Source: Streptomyces sp. NBC_00572 (lineage in GTDB: Bacteria; Actinomycetota; Actinomycetes; Streptomycetales; Streptomycetaceae). Taken from it: a stretch of 64,000 nt of DNA. A program made the translations under genes and the position numbers. The stretch's first letter is position 1, and each line of letters begins with the position of its first letter. Below the pieces are notes generated by a model. The model had not been told where the DNA came from. It made no database searches and was given only the letters and a program-made list of their open reading frames with translations. The stretch lies in NCBI RefSeq assembly GCF_026341815.1, contig NZ_JAPENX010000003.1, forward strand, positions 124,001 through 188,000, read 5' to 3'. Of the stretch, positions 7,378-15,772 are shown one piece after another.

Positions 7378-10300
7378 GCGTGTTCGACCTGCCCCGGCTG
7401 TACTTCGGTGGAACGGCGCTGACCCGGCTGCCCACGGGTCCGCGCGGCGGCCTGGTGGACCTGGCGCGCAACACCGCCCTTCGGGGTACGGACGCCGTGG
7501 GCACCGGGGAGGACGGGGACGCGCGTCCCGACCAGCCCCTCGTCGCCGGTCCGTTCGGCGTCGACGAGCCCGCGGAGGCGTATCACGAGCACCTTGCGGG
7601 GCGCGGGGCGCGCGGAAGCCACTTCTCCGGGAACGGCCACTTCCTCCTGGCGGCCCGGGTGACCGGGGTGCAGCGGGACGACGGCGGCACCGTGGACACG
7701 GCGGATCCGGTGGTCGGGCGGGCCGTCGACCTGTGGGGCCACTACAACCCGTACCTGGGGACGACCGTGAACCGCGCCCGGGTCTTCGACGTCGACCCCT
7801 CGTCCGCGTGGACGACGACGCTGATGGGAGGCCAGTTCGCCTTCGGCCGGGACGGACGCTCGCACGACGCGGGCTATCTGTGCGTCGGGGAGGTGACCGG
7901 GTTCATGCCGCCACGGTGGCACGGCTTCACTCCGGTGCGACGCACCCTCCACCAGTTCGCGATCGCGGCCGGCGAGGGCCTGGACTGGCCGGCCGGATCG
8001 GCGGGCTCCCCCGCCGTACGGGCCCTTCGGGCCGCCTCCGAGGCCCGGGACGGCGGCGGAATCCTCGTCCAGTTCACCCTTGAACAGCCTTCCACCGACG
8101 AAGACTTGGACGCGGAGGACGCTCCGGGGCGGTGGCTGCTGCGGGGCACCGTGGCGCCCTGGCACCCGGACGAGCCGCGCACCCACCCGGCGGGCCGACT
8201 GCTCGTCCCGCACGGGAACCACGTGGATGGGGCGCCTGGGCCGTGCACCGTACGGCTCTCCCCCACTGCTGTGTCCTTCAACTGGCCCTTCACAGCCCCT
8301 CCTTACGGCTCCGCCGACCGAGCCGCGAGCGACCGGGGCACCCTGGAGCTGCGGACCGCCCGCTCGGACGTGCCGCTCGCCTTCCTGCCCGAGGGTGCGT
8401 CCGAGGGCGGTGCCGTCGTGACCGTGCCGGTGGAGTCGGCGGAGGCGGTGAGCCGGGCGGAGACGGAAGGCCTCGTCCTGGTGCGGTCCGGTGGCAGAGG
8501 CGGATCCTCACGCACGGTACTGCTGCGGGAGCGCGAGGCGGTCGTCCTGACCGACGAGGCCTGCCTGATCCTGGAGCACCCGGACCCCGAGCGGGGTGAC
8601 GAGCACGCCGTCGAGGTCCCGGTGCGGACGTTCCTGCGGGGCCGCCCGGCGCCCCTCGACACGGTCGTCGTCCGCCAGTACCCCAACCCGCGCGCCCTGC
8701 CGCTGGAAGCGGCGGCCTCGGCACCGTACGCCCGCTGCGGAGACATGGACATCGTCCGGCTCCGGGCGGGCCGGAGCACCGGGGAGAAGCCCACGGCGGA
8801 CACGTCCGGGACGGCCGGAGGCGCACGCTGCCACCTCGCCACGGACGCACGCGGGCGCGGTTGGTTCACGGTCGCCGGTGCGCGGGCCGGTACGGCACGG
8901 CTGCTCCTGGCGGCGGATTCCGAGGAGGAGCCGCCGGCCGATCCGGCGGCCCCCGGTTCGGCCGAGGCATGCTACGACCACGACGACGCTCTGGGCTTCT
9001 GGCCGTGGGCGGGCTCGGCGGCGGTCCGGGTGCTGCCGGACGACTGGCCGCTGGACGCGGTGCTCCAGCAGGACGTGACCTTCGAGCTGCTGCACCGCGA
9101 GGTGTTCGCGTATTACGAGCAGTTGTTCCCGTTCATGCGCGACGAGGTGTTCAGCCTCGCGGACCGCTGCAAGGTCGATACGTACGCGAGGCTCATCTGG
9201 CAGATGTGCGATCCGGCCAACAAGGACAGGACGTACTACATGCCGCCGACCCGCGATCTGTCGCTGCCGAAGGCGCGGCTGCTGCTCAAGTACCTGCGTG
9301 CGCAGAGCGCGGCGGCGGCCGTGCCACCGGCGGCCGTCCCGTCGCCGGTCCGCGCGTATCCGCAGATCACCACGCGCGCGCAGTTGCGGTCGGCGCTCTG
9401 GCAGGCGGTGTCGGTGGAGCTCGCCAGCTCGCTCCAGTACCTCTACGCGGGCTACTCGGTCCCCACGCACGGCACAGGGTTCGAGTACGTGCGCAGTGGG
9501 GTGTGGACGCCGCGCCAGCTCCGGCTGGCCTGCGGGGACGGTGGGGAGACCCTGGCCAAGGGTGTGCGGGACAGTCTCTTCGAGGTGGCCCGCGAGGAGA
9601 TGATGCACTTCCTCGTCGTCAACAACATCCTGATGGCGATGGGTGAGCCCTTCCACGTCCCGGAGATCGACTTCGGCACGCCGGGCCGGCTGCCACTGCC
9701 CCTCGACTTCGCCCTGGAGCCGCTGCACCTGGGCAGTCTCCAGCGGTTCATCGCCATCGAGCGGCCCGAGCGGCTCGCGGGCGGCACGGGAGCGATGGAC
9801 GGGCCCAACCCGTTCGGTTCGCCGAGCGAGCTGTACGCGGGCATCCGGGAGGGCCTGACGCGGGTCCCCGACCTGTTCATGGTGGACCGGGGGCGCGGCG
9901 GGGGCGAGCACCACCTCTTCATCGGCGAGGCGGTCAACGCCGTTCATCCGGACTACCAGTTGGAGGTGGACGACCTGTCGAGCGCGCTGTTCGCCGTGGA
10001 CTTCGTGACCGAGCAGGGCGAGGGCGGGGTCCTCGACACCGAGAAGGACGGCTCGGAGTCCCATCACGACACCTTCGTACGCCTCGCGGAGCTCCTGATG
10101 ACGGAGCGGGCCGACGGCCCGCACGGGGAGGGGACACCGTGGCACCCCGCGTACCCCTCGCTGCGGAATCCGACGCTCGACCCCGGGCATCCGGGGCGGG
10201 CGGCGGTGAGCGATCCGCACGCGCGTCAGGTGATGCGCCTGTTCAACCGCTGCTACTTCATGATGCTCCAGCTGATCGTCCAGCACTTCGGGGAGAGTCC

Positions 10301-10637
10301 GGACGCGAGCCTGCGCCGCTCGAAACTGATGAACGCCGCGATCGACGTGATGACGGGGATGATGCGCCCGCTCGCTGAGCAGCTGATGCCGTTGGAGTCG
10401 GGGTGGCGGGGGCGGACGGCCGGTCCGTCCTTCGAACTGGAGGAGCCACCGGCGTACATCGCGCGCCCCGATGTGGCCCGGCGCGGGTTCGCGATGCGGT
10501 TCCGGCACCTCGCGGCGATGGCCCGGGAGTGCGAGGGCGTGCCGGACCGGGTGCCGGAGCTGATGGCCTGGTACGCGGAACGCTTCGAGCACGAGGGCTT
10601 CGGGCACGCGGGCTTCCGGCACGAGGGGAGCAACTGA
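7374..10637 (+). CDS. rebD: RebD/StaD/VioB-type chromopyrrolic acid synthase
   Basis: A 1087-residue protein, in the range of RebD, StaD and VioB (about 1000-1100). It starts MSVFDLPRLYFGG, the family's usual opening. The C-terminal half (from about residue 660) is the ferritin-like iminophenylpyruvate dimer synthase domain, with VELASSLQYLYAGYS near 682 and EVAREEMMHFLVVNN near 740, which supply Glu/His ligands. These enzymes couple two indole-pyruvate imines to chromopyrrolic acid (with ammonia) in the RebO-RebD route. The gene overlaps the oxidase by 4 bp and is 3 bp from the RebC-type gene, so it is firmly within one transcript. Nothing is missing. A violacein pathway is unlikely because vioC/D/E homologues are absent and RebC and RebP types are present. 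Confidence 0.92.
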   Translation: MSVFDLPRLYFGGTALTRLPTGPRGGLVDLARNTALRGTDAVGTGEDGDARPDQPLVAGPFGVDEPAEAYHEHLAGRGARGSHFSGNGHFLLAARVTGVQRDDGGTVDTADPVVGRAVDLWGHYNPYLGTTVNRARVFDVDPSSAWTTTLMGGQFAFGRDGRSHDAGYLCVGEVTGFMPPRWHGFTPVRRTLHQFAIAAGEGLDWPAGSAGSPAVRALRAASEARDGGGILVQFTLEQPSTDEDLDAEDAPGRWLLRGTVAPWHPDEPRTHPAGRLLVPHGNHVDGAPGPCTVRLSPTAVSFNWPFTAPPYGSADRAASDRGTLELRTARSDVPLAFLPEGASEGGAVVTVPVESAEAVSRAETEGLVLVRSGGRGGSSRTVLLREREAVVLTDEACLILEHPDPERGDEHAVEVPVRTFLRGRPAPLDTVVVRQYPNPRALPLEAAASAPYARCGDMDIVRLRAGRSTGEKPTADTSGTAGGARCHLATDARGRGWFTVAGARAGTARLLLAADSEEEPPADPAAPGSAEACYDHDDALGFWPWAGSAAVRVLPDDWPLDAVLQQDVTFELLHREVFAYYEQLFPFMRDEVFSLADRCKVDTYARLIWQMCDPANKDRTYYMPPTRDLSLPKARLLLKYLRAQSAAAAVPPAAVPSPVRAYPQITTRAQLRSALWQAVSVELASSLQYLYAGYSVPTHGTGFEYVRSGVWTPRQLRLACGDGGETLAKGVRDSLFEVAREEMMHFLVVNNILMAMGEPFHVPEIDFGTPGRLPLPLDFALEPLHLGSLQRFIAIERPERLAGGTGAMDGPNPFGSPSELYAGIREGLTRVPDLFMVDRGRGGGEHHLFIGEAVNAVHPDYQLEVDDLSSALFAVDFVTEQGEGGVLDTEKDGSESHHDTFVRLAELLMTERADGPHGEGTPWHPAYPSLRNPTLDPGHPGRAAVSDPHARQVMRLFNRCYFMMLQLIVQHFGESPDASLRRSKLMNAAIDVMTGMMRPLAEQLMPLESGWRGRTAGPSFELEEPPAYIARPDVARRGFAMRFRHLAAMARECEGVPDRVPELMAWYAERFEHEGFGHAGFRHEGSN

Positions 10638-10640
10638 GTC

Positions 10641-12308
10641 GTGGAGACTGATGTGCTGATCGTGGGCGGCGGGCCCGTCGGGCTCGCGCTCGCGCTCGAC
10701 CTCGCCCACCGGGGCGTGGACTTCGTCCTGGTGGAGGCCGGGGACGGGCAGGTCACCCACCCCAAGGTGTCGACCGTCGGCCCACGCGCGATGGAGGCGT
10801 TCCGGCGGTGGGGGGTCGCGGACGCGATCCGGGGTGCGGGCTGGCCGGCGGATCACACCCTGGACATCGCCTGGGTGACCGCCGTCGGCGGCCACGAGCT
10901 GCACCGGCTGAGCCTCGGCACGGCCGGTCGACGGCCCCCGCCCCCGTACACGCCGGAACCCGAGGCGATCTGCCCGCAGCACTGGCTCGCGCCGCTGCTC
11001 ACCGCCCGTCTCGGGGTCCATCCGACGGGGCCGGTGCGGCTCGGGACCCGGCTGCTGGGGTTCACCCGGCTCCCGGACCGGGTGAGCGCCGCGCTCGTGG
11101 ACGGGGCGGGGGTACGGACGACGGTGCACGCCCGGTTCCTGGTGGGCTGCGACGGGGCTTCGTCCCCGGTGCGCAAGGGGTGCGGGATCGACGCGCCCGA
11201 ACGGCACCGGACCCGCGTCCTGCGCAACATCCTCTTCCGGGCGCCCGGGCTCGACGCCACCCTCGGCCCGCGCAGGGCCCTGGTGTACTTCGTGACCGAA
11301 CCGGGCGGTCTGCGCTACCCGTTGAGGTCGATCGACGGGCGGGGCCTGTACCGGCTGACCTGCCCGGCGGGCCCCGCCGACGCGGCGAAGGCCGTGCGGC
11401 GGGCCGTCGCCCCGGCCGTGCCGATCGAGGTGGTGTCGGACTCCACCTGGCACCTGACCCACCGGGTCGCCTCGCGGTACCGCGCCGGGCGGGTGCTGAT
11501 CGCCGGGGACGCGGCGCACACGCTGTCGCCCTCGGGTGGGTTCGGGCTCGCGACGGGAGTGGGCGACGCGGCGGACCTGGGGTGGAAGCTGGGGGCGGAG
11601 CTGGCGGGCTGGGCCGGACCCGGGCTGCTCGACACGTACGAGAGCGAGCGGCGCCCGGTGGCCCTGCGGAGCCTGGAGGAGAGTCACCGCAATCTGCGAC
11701 GGACCCTCGACCGGCGCCTCTCCGCCGCGCTCTGCGACGCGACCGCCGACGGGGAGCGGGCACGGGCCACGCTGGGCCGGGAGATCGCGGAATCCGATCC
11801 GATACGCGAATTCGACGCGCCCGACACCCACTTCGCGTACCGCTACGAGTCGCCGGTCGTCGTGGACGAGAAGGTCGTCGTCGAAGAGAAGGCTGTCGGG
11901 GAAGACGGGACGGGGCCGCGCTGCTCCGATGGATCGGCCGCCGACCCGTGGTGGAACCGCACGGCCGTGCCGGGCGCACGCGCTCCGCACGTGTGGCTGG
12001 GGCCCGGCCGGTCGACGTTGGACCTGTTCGGCCCGGAGTTCGTGCTCCTCCACTTCGGTGCCGGCGCCGGTTCCGGCGATCCGGAGGGTCTCGTGCGCGC
12101 CTTCGGCGACCGCCGGGTTCCCCTGCGGGTGGTGCGCTGCGACGACGAGGAGACGGCGAGGCGGTACGAGCGGCCGTTCGTGCTCGTACGCCCGGACGGT
12201 CATGTGGCCTGGCGGGGTTCCGCGGCACCGGCGGATCCCGGGCGCCTGGCCGACCTGGTACGGGGGGCAGGAGCGCCCGGGGGCGGAGTGGGAGGAGCGG
12301 ACGGATGA
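10641..12308 (+). CDS. rebC: RebC/StaC-type flavoenzyme directing indolocarbazole aglycone oxidation
   Basis: A 555-residue flavoprotein closely resembling recalled RebC: TDVLIVGGGPVGLALALDLA at the start, then EAICPQHWLAPLL, RVLRNILFRAP, DGRGLYRL, GDAAHTLSPSGGFG and the C-terminal LVRPDGHVAWRG. RebC and StaC act with the P450 on chromopyrrolic acid and set the oxidation state at C-7. Arg225 and Arg234 match, by spacing, the two active-site arginines of RebC (230 and 239); as I recall, StaC has Asn in place of the second. This would favour a maleimide (arcyriaflavin-type) outcome over K252c. GTG start at 10641; the stop overlaps the P450 start by 4 bp. Confidence 0.92.
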   Translation: METDVLIVGGGPVGLALALDLAHRGVDFVLVEAGDGQVTHPKVSTVGPRAMEAFRRWGVADAIRGAGWPADHTLDIAWVTAVGGHELHRLSLGTAGRRPPPPYTPEPEAICPQHWLAPLLTARLGVHPTGPVRLGTRLLGFTRLPDRVSAALVDGAGVRTTVHARFLVGCDGASSPVRKGCGIDAPERHRTRVLRNILFRAPGLDATLGPRRALVYFVTEPGGLRYPLRSIDGRGLYRLTCPAGPADAAKAVRRAVAPAVPIEVVSDSTWHLTHRVASRYRAGRVLIAGDAAHTLSPSGGFGLATGVGDAADLGWKLGAELAGWAGPGLLDTYESERRPVALRSLEESHRNLRRTLDRRLSAALCDATADGERARATLGREIAESDPIREFDAPDTHFAYRYESPVVVDEKVVVEEKAVGEDGTGPRCSDGSAADPWWNRTAVPGARAPHVWLGPGRSTLDLFGPEFVLLHFGAGAGSGDPEGLVRAFGDRRVPLRVVRCDDEETARRYERPFVLVRPDGHVAWRGSAAPADPGRLADLVRGAGAPGGGVGGADG

Positions 12309-13561
12309 ACGGGCACGCGGCGCCGACGGGCATCCCGGAACCCTTCGATCCGGCGCGGCTCGATCTGGCCGACCCGTATCCCGTCTACCGGCGCTACCGC
12401 GAGACCGACCCGGTGCACGCGGTACGACCGCCACGCGCGGCCGGCCGGACAGGGCCGACGACCTGGTACCTCTTCGGCCACACCGAGGTGGCGCGGGTCC
12501 TCACCGACCGGGGCTTCCGGCGGGCGTCGCCGTCGACCGGGAGCGGCGTGCCGATTCCCGAGGGGTACGTGATGCTCCGCCGGATCGTGGAGAACTGGCT
12601 CGTCTTCCTGGACCCGCCCCGGCACACCCGGCTCCGTGCCCAGGTGGCGCCGCCGCTGGGCGCCCCCGCCGTACGTGCGCTGCGCCCACGCATACGGGAG
12701 ATCGCGGAGGAGCTCGTACGGCCGCTGGCGCGGCGGCCCGTGGTGGAGCTGGTCGAGGGCTTCGCCGCGCCGTTCCCGCTGCTGGTCGTGGCGGGCCTGC
12801 TCGGGGTGGAGGCGGGACGGTGGCCGTGGTTCCGGGCGGAGGCGCTCGCGCTCCAACAGGCGGGCGGGACCAGGGGTGACCGTTCGCCGGCCGCGCTCGA
12901 ACGGGCGGACCGGGCGGCGGCGGGGCTGGACGCCTACTTCCGCGAGGAGCTGGCAGTCCGGCGTACGGAGGACCGGGGCGACCTGCTCTCCGCGCTGGCC
13001 GCGGTGGAGGGCACGGACGCCTCCCTGGGGACGACGAGCCTTACGTCGACCTGCGTTCATCTGCTGACGGCGGGGCACGAGACGACGACCGGGCTGATAG
13101 GCAAGGCGGTGCTGGCGTTGCTCGCCCGTCCGGAGGTCGGGGAGGAACTGCGCGCGGAACCAGGACTGTTGCCGAACGCGGTGGACGAGTTCCTGCGTCA
13201 CGACCCACCGGTCCAGATGATCACGCGGTGGGCGCATCGGGACACGGAACTCGCCGGCCGGTCCGTCCGCCGGGGCGATCGCGTCCAGTTGGTCCTGGGC
13301 TCGGCCCACCGGGACCCGGCGCGTTTCCCGGACCCCGACAGGCTCGACATCCACCGGGACAGTGGCCGGCACTGCGCGTTCGGCCTGGGCATCCACTACT
13401 GCGTGGGCGCGGCGCTCGCGCGGGCCGAGGCGGAGATCGGGCTCGGGCTCCTGGTGGACCGGCTTCCCGCGCTCCGCCCCGGCACCCGACCGCGGGTCGA
13501 GGTGGAGTACGCGCCGGACTGGGTGTTCCACGGTCCGGCCCGCCTGACGCTGTCGTGCTGA
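12305..13561 (+). CDS. rebP: cytochrome P450, RebP/StaP type
   Basis: A 418-residue P450. The I-helix motif AGHETT, the ExxR motif (EFLR) and the heme loop FGLGIHYCVG with Cys366 are all intact. The N-terminal segment FDPARLDLADPYPVYRRYRE and NWLVFLDPPRHTRLR are typical of the StaP/RebP group (CYP245). StaP and RebP oxidatively couple the two indoles of chromopyrrolic acid and start its decarboxylation; the RebC/StaC partner decides the product. It overlaps the RebC-type gene by ATGA and is the last gene of the operon: the next gene begins 103 bp on behind its own operator. A ferredoxin and reductase partner is not encoded in the operon. Confidence 0.9.
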   Translation: MNGHAAPTGIPEPFDPARLDLADPYPVYRRYRETDPVHAVRPPRAAGRTGPTTWYLFGHTEVARVLTDRGFRRASPSTGSGVPIPEGYVMLRRIVENWLVFLDPPRHTRLRAQVAPPLGAPAVRALRPRIREIAEELVRPLARRPVVELVEGFAAPFPLLVVAGLLGVEAGRWPWFRAEALALQQAGGTRGDRSPAALERADRAAAGLDAYFREELAVRRTEDRGDLLSALAAVEGTDASLGTTSLTSTCVHLLTAGHETTTGLIGKAVLALLARPEVGEELRAEPGLLPNAVDEFLRHDPPVQMITRWAHRDTELAGRSVRRGDRVQLVLGSAHRDPARFPDPDRLDIHRDSGRHCAFGLGIHYCVGAALARAEAEIGLGLLVDRLPALRPGTRPRVEVEYAPDWVFHGPARLTLSC

Positions 13562-13622
13562 CACGACGACGTGCCCCGGCATCATCGGGAACGTCTCGGA
13601 CCCACTCCTCGTTGCGAACCAC

Positions 13623-13639
13623 ATACCCCCCATGGGTAT
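13623..13639. promoter_or_regulatory. CsoR/CstR-like operator ahead of AhpD-like gene
   Basis: ATACCCCCCATGGGTAT is a GC-run-centred dyad with ATACCC and GGGTAT arms. This is the form of operators bound by CsoR-family repressors (copper CsoR, persulfide CstR). It lies 25 bp before the GTG of the AhpD-like gene. No CsoR-family gene is in the window, so the regulator would act from elsewhere. Confidence 0.55.
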
Positions 13640-13663
13640 ATTGACCGTAACGAGGAGGGCCAC

Positions 13664-14206
13664 GTGACCACGAAAAGACTGACCGCGCTCACTCCCGAGC
13701 AGGCACCGGGCCGGGCGGGCGAGCTGTTGGCCGACATCGCCCAACGGCACGGCTCCGTGGGTGAGATGGTGTCGACGATGGCGCACTCACCCGCGCTGCT
13801 CGACGGCTATCTGAACCTGTCCCGGGCGATGAAGCGGGTCAAGATACCGCGCGCCCTCAGCGAGAAGCTGTCCCTGGCCGTCCAGGAGTGGATCGGCTGC
13901 GGCACCTGCCGCGAAGCGCACCGCGAGGCCGGCCGCGCGGCGGGCCTGAGCGAGACGGACATCGGACTGGCCCGCCAGGGCACGTCCACCGACCCCCGCG
14001 AGGCAGCCCTGATCGGCCTGGCGTTGCGGGTCCTGGCCGAACCGGGCTCCCTGTCGGACGACGACATCGCCGAGGTACGCGGGCACGGCTGGAGCGACCG
14101 GGTGATCGCGGAGGTGGTCGGCGTGGTCACCCTCAACCTGCTGACGGGCGCGTTCAACCTCCTGGCGGGCATCCAGCCGGACAACGAGCCCCGACCGACC
14201 GCCTGA
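13664..14206 (+). CDS. AhpD-like / carboxymuconolactone decarboxylase family protein
   Basis: A 180-residue all-helical protein of the AhpD-like superfamily. It has the peroxidatic core E75-x3-C79-G-T-C82-x3-H86, the arrangement of AhpD and related thiol peroxidase-type proteins. A second duplicated half lacks cysteines, as is usual. GTG 13664 has GAGGAGG at good spacing. The gene stands alone behind a CsoR/CstR-like operator, which suggests induction by copper or reactive sulfur rather than by the bisindole pathway. It is convergent with the ArsR gene downstream. Function as an alkylhydroperoxidase is a family inference; the electron donor is unknown. Confidence 0.82.
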   Translation: MTTKRLTALTPEQAPGRAGELLADIAQRHGSVGEMVSTMAHSPALLDGYLNLSRAMKRVKIPRALSEKLSLAVQEWIGCGTCREAHREAGRAAGLSETDIGLARQGTSTDPREAALIGLALRVLAEPGSLSDDDIAEVRGHGWSDRVIAEVVGVVTLNLLTGAFNLLAGIQPDNEPRPTA

Positions 14207-14246
14207 CCGACCGGGAGGGACACCGCCGGGCCCCGATTCCGCCACA

Positions 14247-14262
14247 GACCCCCTAGGGGGTC
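14247..14262. terminator. palindrome between convergent AhpD-like and ArsR genes
   Basis: GACCCCCTAGGGGGTC is a perfect 16-bp palindrome containing the ArsR stop codon (TAG on the minus strand). It follows the AhpD-like gene by 40 bp and could end transcripts from both sides. Lacking a loop, it may form a hairpin only with minor fraying. Confidence 0.4.
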
Positions 14263-14600
14263 TTCTCGCGGGGTGCCGTGGCGCGGAGGTCGGCCAGTAG
14301 TTCCGCCTGGTTCGCCAGGACGCCGGAGATGATCGTCCGGGCGGTGCGCAGCAGTTCGGCCACCTGAGGACTCGTCAGCGCGTAGTACACGGCCGTCCCT
14401 TCACGTCGGGCCACGACCATGTTCGCCCGGCGCAGGACGGCCAACTGCTGGGAGAGGTACGCCGGTTCGACGCCCGTGTCGCGAAGCATCTCGGCGACCC
14501 CGTGTTCGCGTTCGCTCAGCAGCTCAAGGACGCGGATGCGGACGGGGTGTCCGAGCGTCTTGAAGAACTCGGCCTTCAGTTGGTAGAGCGGCGCACTCAT
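14253..14600 (-). CDS. ArsR-family regulator (first of a pair)
   Basis: A 115-residue winged-helix repressor: FKTLGHPVRIRVLELLSE, VAEMLRDTGVEPAYLSQQLA as the recognition helix, then a beta-wing REGTAVYYAL. It is closely similar in layout to the ArsR gene at 15114-15539 (both start PLYQ-K-AEFF and share GHPVRIRVLELL), so they are paralogues. No ArsR-type CxC metal site is seen, so ligand and metal dependence are uncertain. ATG 14600 gives the start conserved in the paralogue; the open frame extends further upstream without a better ribosome-binding site. It lies downstream of the STAS gene on the same strand. Confidence 0.85.
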   Translation of the reverse strand: MSAPLYQLKAEFFKTLGHPVRIRVLELLSEREHGVAEMLRDTGVEPAYLSQQLAVLRRANMVVARREGTAVYYALTSPQVAELLRTARTIISGVLANQAELLADLRATAPREKTP

Positions 14601-14698
14601 CGCACCCACCCCGCGCGTCGCGTCGACCCGGCACTCTGCAGCATGCCCCCATCCTCGCTCCTCCCGTGGCCGAAGACACACCAACAGCGGGCCGGGGA

Positions 14699-15085
14699 TC
14701 AGGCGGTGGGCCAGGCGTCGCTGCGCCAGGCCCGCTGCTCCGCGCCCGCGTCACGGTGCGCGGCGAGTGCTGCGGCCAGGTCGCGGTGGACCAGGACCGG
14801 GGGCCCTTCGCCCGCCGGGACGAGGGAGCCGTCGGCGGGGATCGCGGCCAGTTCGAGGGCCCGGCCCGCGGCCCGGAGCCGGAGCGCCGCCTCCGCCACG
14901 GCGAGCTGCCCGCCCACCGACCAGCCCCGCAGCCGTGTCAGGTCGAGGACGACCGGCCCGGTGCCCCGCGCGACCGCCCATCCCACGGCCCCGGTGAACC
15001 GTCCCACGGCGTCGGCTCCGAGGAACCCGGCCAGGGACAGTACGCCCAGGTCCTGCTGGACGGTGTAACGCCATTCGATGGTCAT
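14699..15085 (-). CDS. STAS-domain protein (anti-sigma-factor-antagonist type)
   Basis: About 128 residues with a STAS-like fold: LGVLSLAGFLGADAVGRF, then TGPVVLDLTRLRGWSVGGQ, where the phosphorylatable Ser of SpoIIAA-like proteins would fall. ATG 15085 is preceded by AAGGA at 9 nt; an upstream in-frame ATG (15097) abuts that site and is less likely. It sits between two paralogous ArsR genes on the same strand, which is typical of small stand-alone STAS proteins in Streptomyces. No partner kinase or sigma factor is adjacent. The role in sigma-factor control is inferred from the family only. Confidence 0.7.
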   Translation of the reverse strand: MTIEWRYTVQQDLGVLSLAGFLGADAVGRFTGAVGWAVARGTGPVVLDLTRLRGWSVGGQLAVAEAALRLRAAGRALELAAIPADGSLVPAGEGPPVLVHRDLAAALAAHRDAGAEQRAWRSDAWPTA

Positions 15086-15113
15086 GTGCGTCGTCATCCT
15101 TCTCGTACGGCGA

Positions 15114-15539
15114 TCACTGCGGAAGCACGGGTGGGAAGCAGGACTGCGGGGTCGGGACGCCAGTGGCGCCGGAGACGCCGCAGGTGCCGGGGGTGTCGGA
15201 GGCGCCGGCGGTGTCGCCCTCGCGGAGTTCCGCGAGGAGCCGTCCCTGTCCGGTGAGCATCTCGGTGAGGATCCGCCGCGCGGCCTGCATGAGCTGGGCC
15301 ACGTCTCCGCCCGCGAGCGTGTAGACGACGGTCGATCGCTCGCGCGTCGAGGTCACGATCCCGGAGCGGCGCAGCACGGCGAGCTGCTGCGAGAGCGCCG
15401 CCGGCTCGACCTCGATCCGCGCGAGCAGCTCCCGTACCGGCATCGGCCCGCTCTGGAGCAGCTCCAGGACCCGGATGCGTACGGGATGGCCCAGCATGCG
15501 GAAGAACTCGGCCTTGGCCTGGTACAGCGGGACCGGCAC
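15114..15539 (-). CDS. ArsR-family regulator (second of a pair), with Cys-containing tail
   Basis: About 141 residues. The wHTH core (LGHPVRIRVLELLQ, then EVEPAALSQQLAVLRRSGIV) matches the paralogue at 14253-14600. It differs in a 30-residue C-terminal tail with two cysteines (TCGVSG and QSCFPP) not seen in the other copy; this tail could sense redox or metal or could be a drifted end. GTG 15539 has GGAGG upstream and corresponds to the conserved start. The gene is divergent from the reductase at 15773, and a strong inverted repeat (15633-15652) lies between them, so it probably represses itself and that gene. Confidence 0.85.
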   Translation of the reverse strand: MPVPLYQAKAEFFRMLGHPVRIRVLELLQSGPMPVRELLARIEVEPAALSQQLAVLRRSGIVTSTRERSTVVYTLAGGDVAQLMQAARRILTEMLTGQGRLLAELREGDTAGASDTPGTCGVSGATGVPTPQSCFPPVLPQ

Positions 15540-15632
15540 GGTCTCTGTCCTCCGGGGGCGCGGGTGCGCGGGGCTGGGCGGGATGCGGCGCCCGGCGGCT
15601 ACCCACGGGCTCGGCCCGACCAGGATGTATCG

Positions 15633-15652
15633 AATTGCAGAATATTGCAATT
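15633..15652. promoter_or_regulatory. inverted-repeat operator between ArsR and reductase genes
   Basis: AATTGCA and TGCAATT form perfect 7-bp arms around a 6-bp AT-rich centre, in otherwise GC-rich DNA. AT-rich dyads of this form are usual ArsR/SmtB sites. It lies 94 bp upstream of the ArsR start and 121 bp upstream of the reductase start. Confidence 0.65.
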
Positions 15653-15772
15653 TGCCGATCTCGCATCCTGGGACTTCGCGCGTGGCGGGTTCCGACCCCT
15701 CCGTTCGGACGCCTGACGGAAGCTGGAGAACGACAGCTCTTGATCGCGTACAGCTCTCGACAAGGAAGCATC

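Noticed and set aside
3945..10637. A single 2230-codon plus-strand open frame running through the bisindole operon
   Set aside because: Only its 3' part (from 7374) is the real dimer-synthase gene. The 5' part is a shadow of the flavin monooxygenase and oxidase genes, rich in Arg/Pro/Ala as expected from high-GC out-of-frame reading.
7374..10637. Violacein-type pathway, because of the VioB-like enzyme
   Set aside because: RebC- and RebP-type genes follow directly and there are no vioE, vioD or vioC homologues.
8508..12434. A 1308-codon minus-strand open frame opposite the RebD-, RebC- and RebP-type genes
   Set aside because: Composition is Arg/Pro/His-rich with no domain motifs; it is antisense to three well-supported genes.
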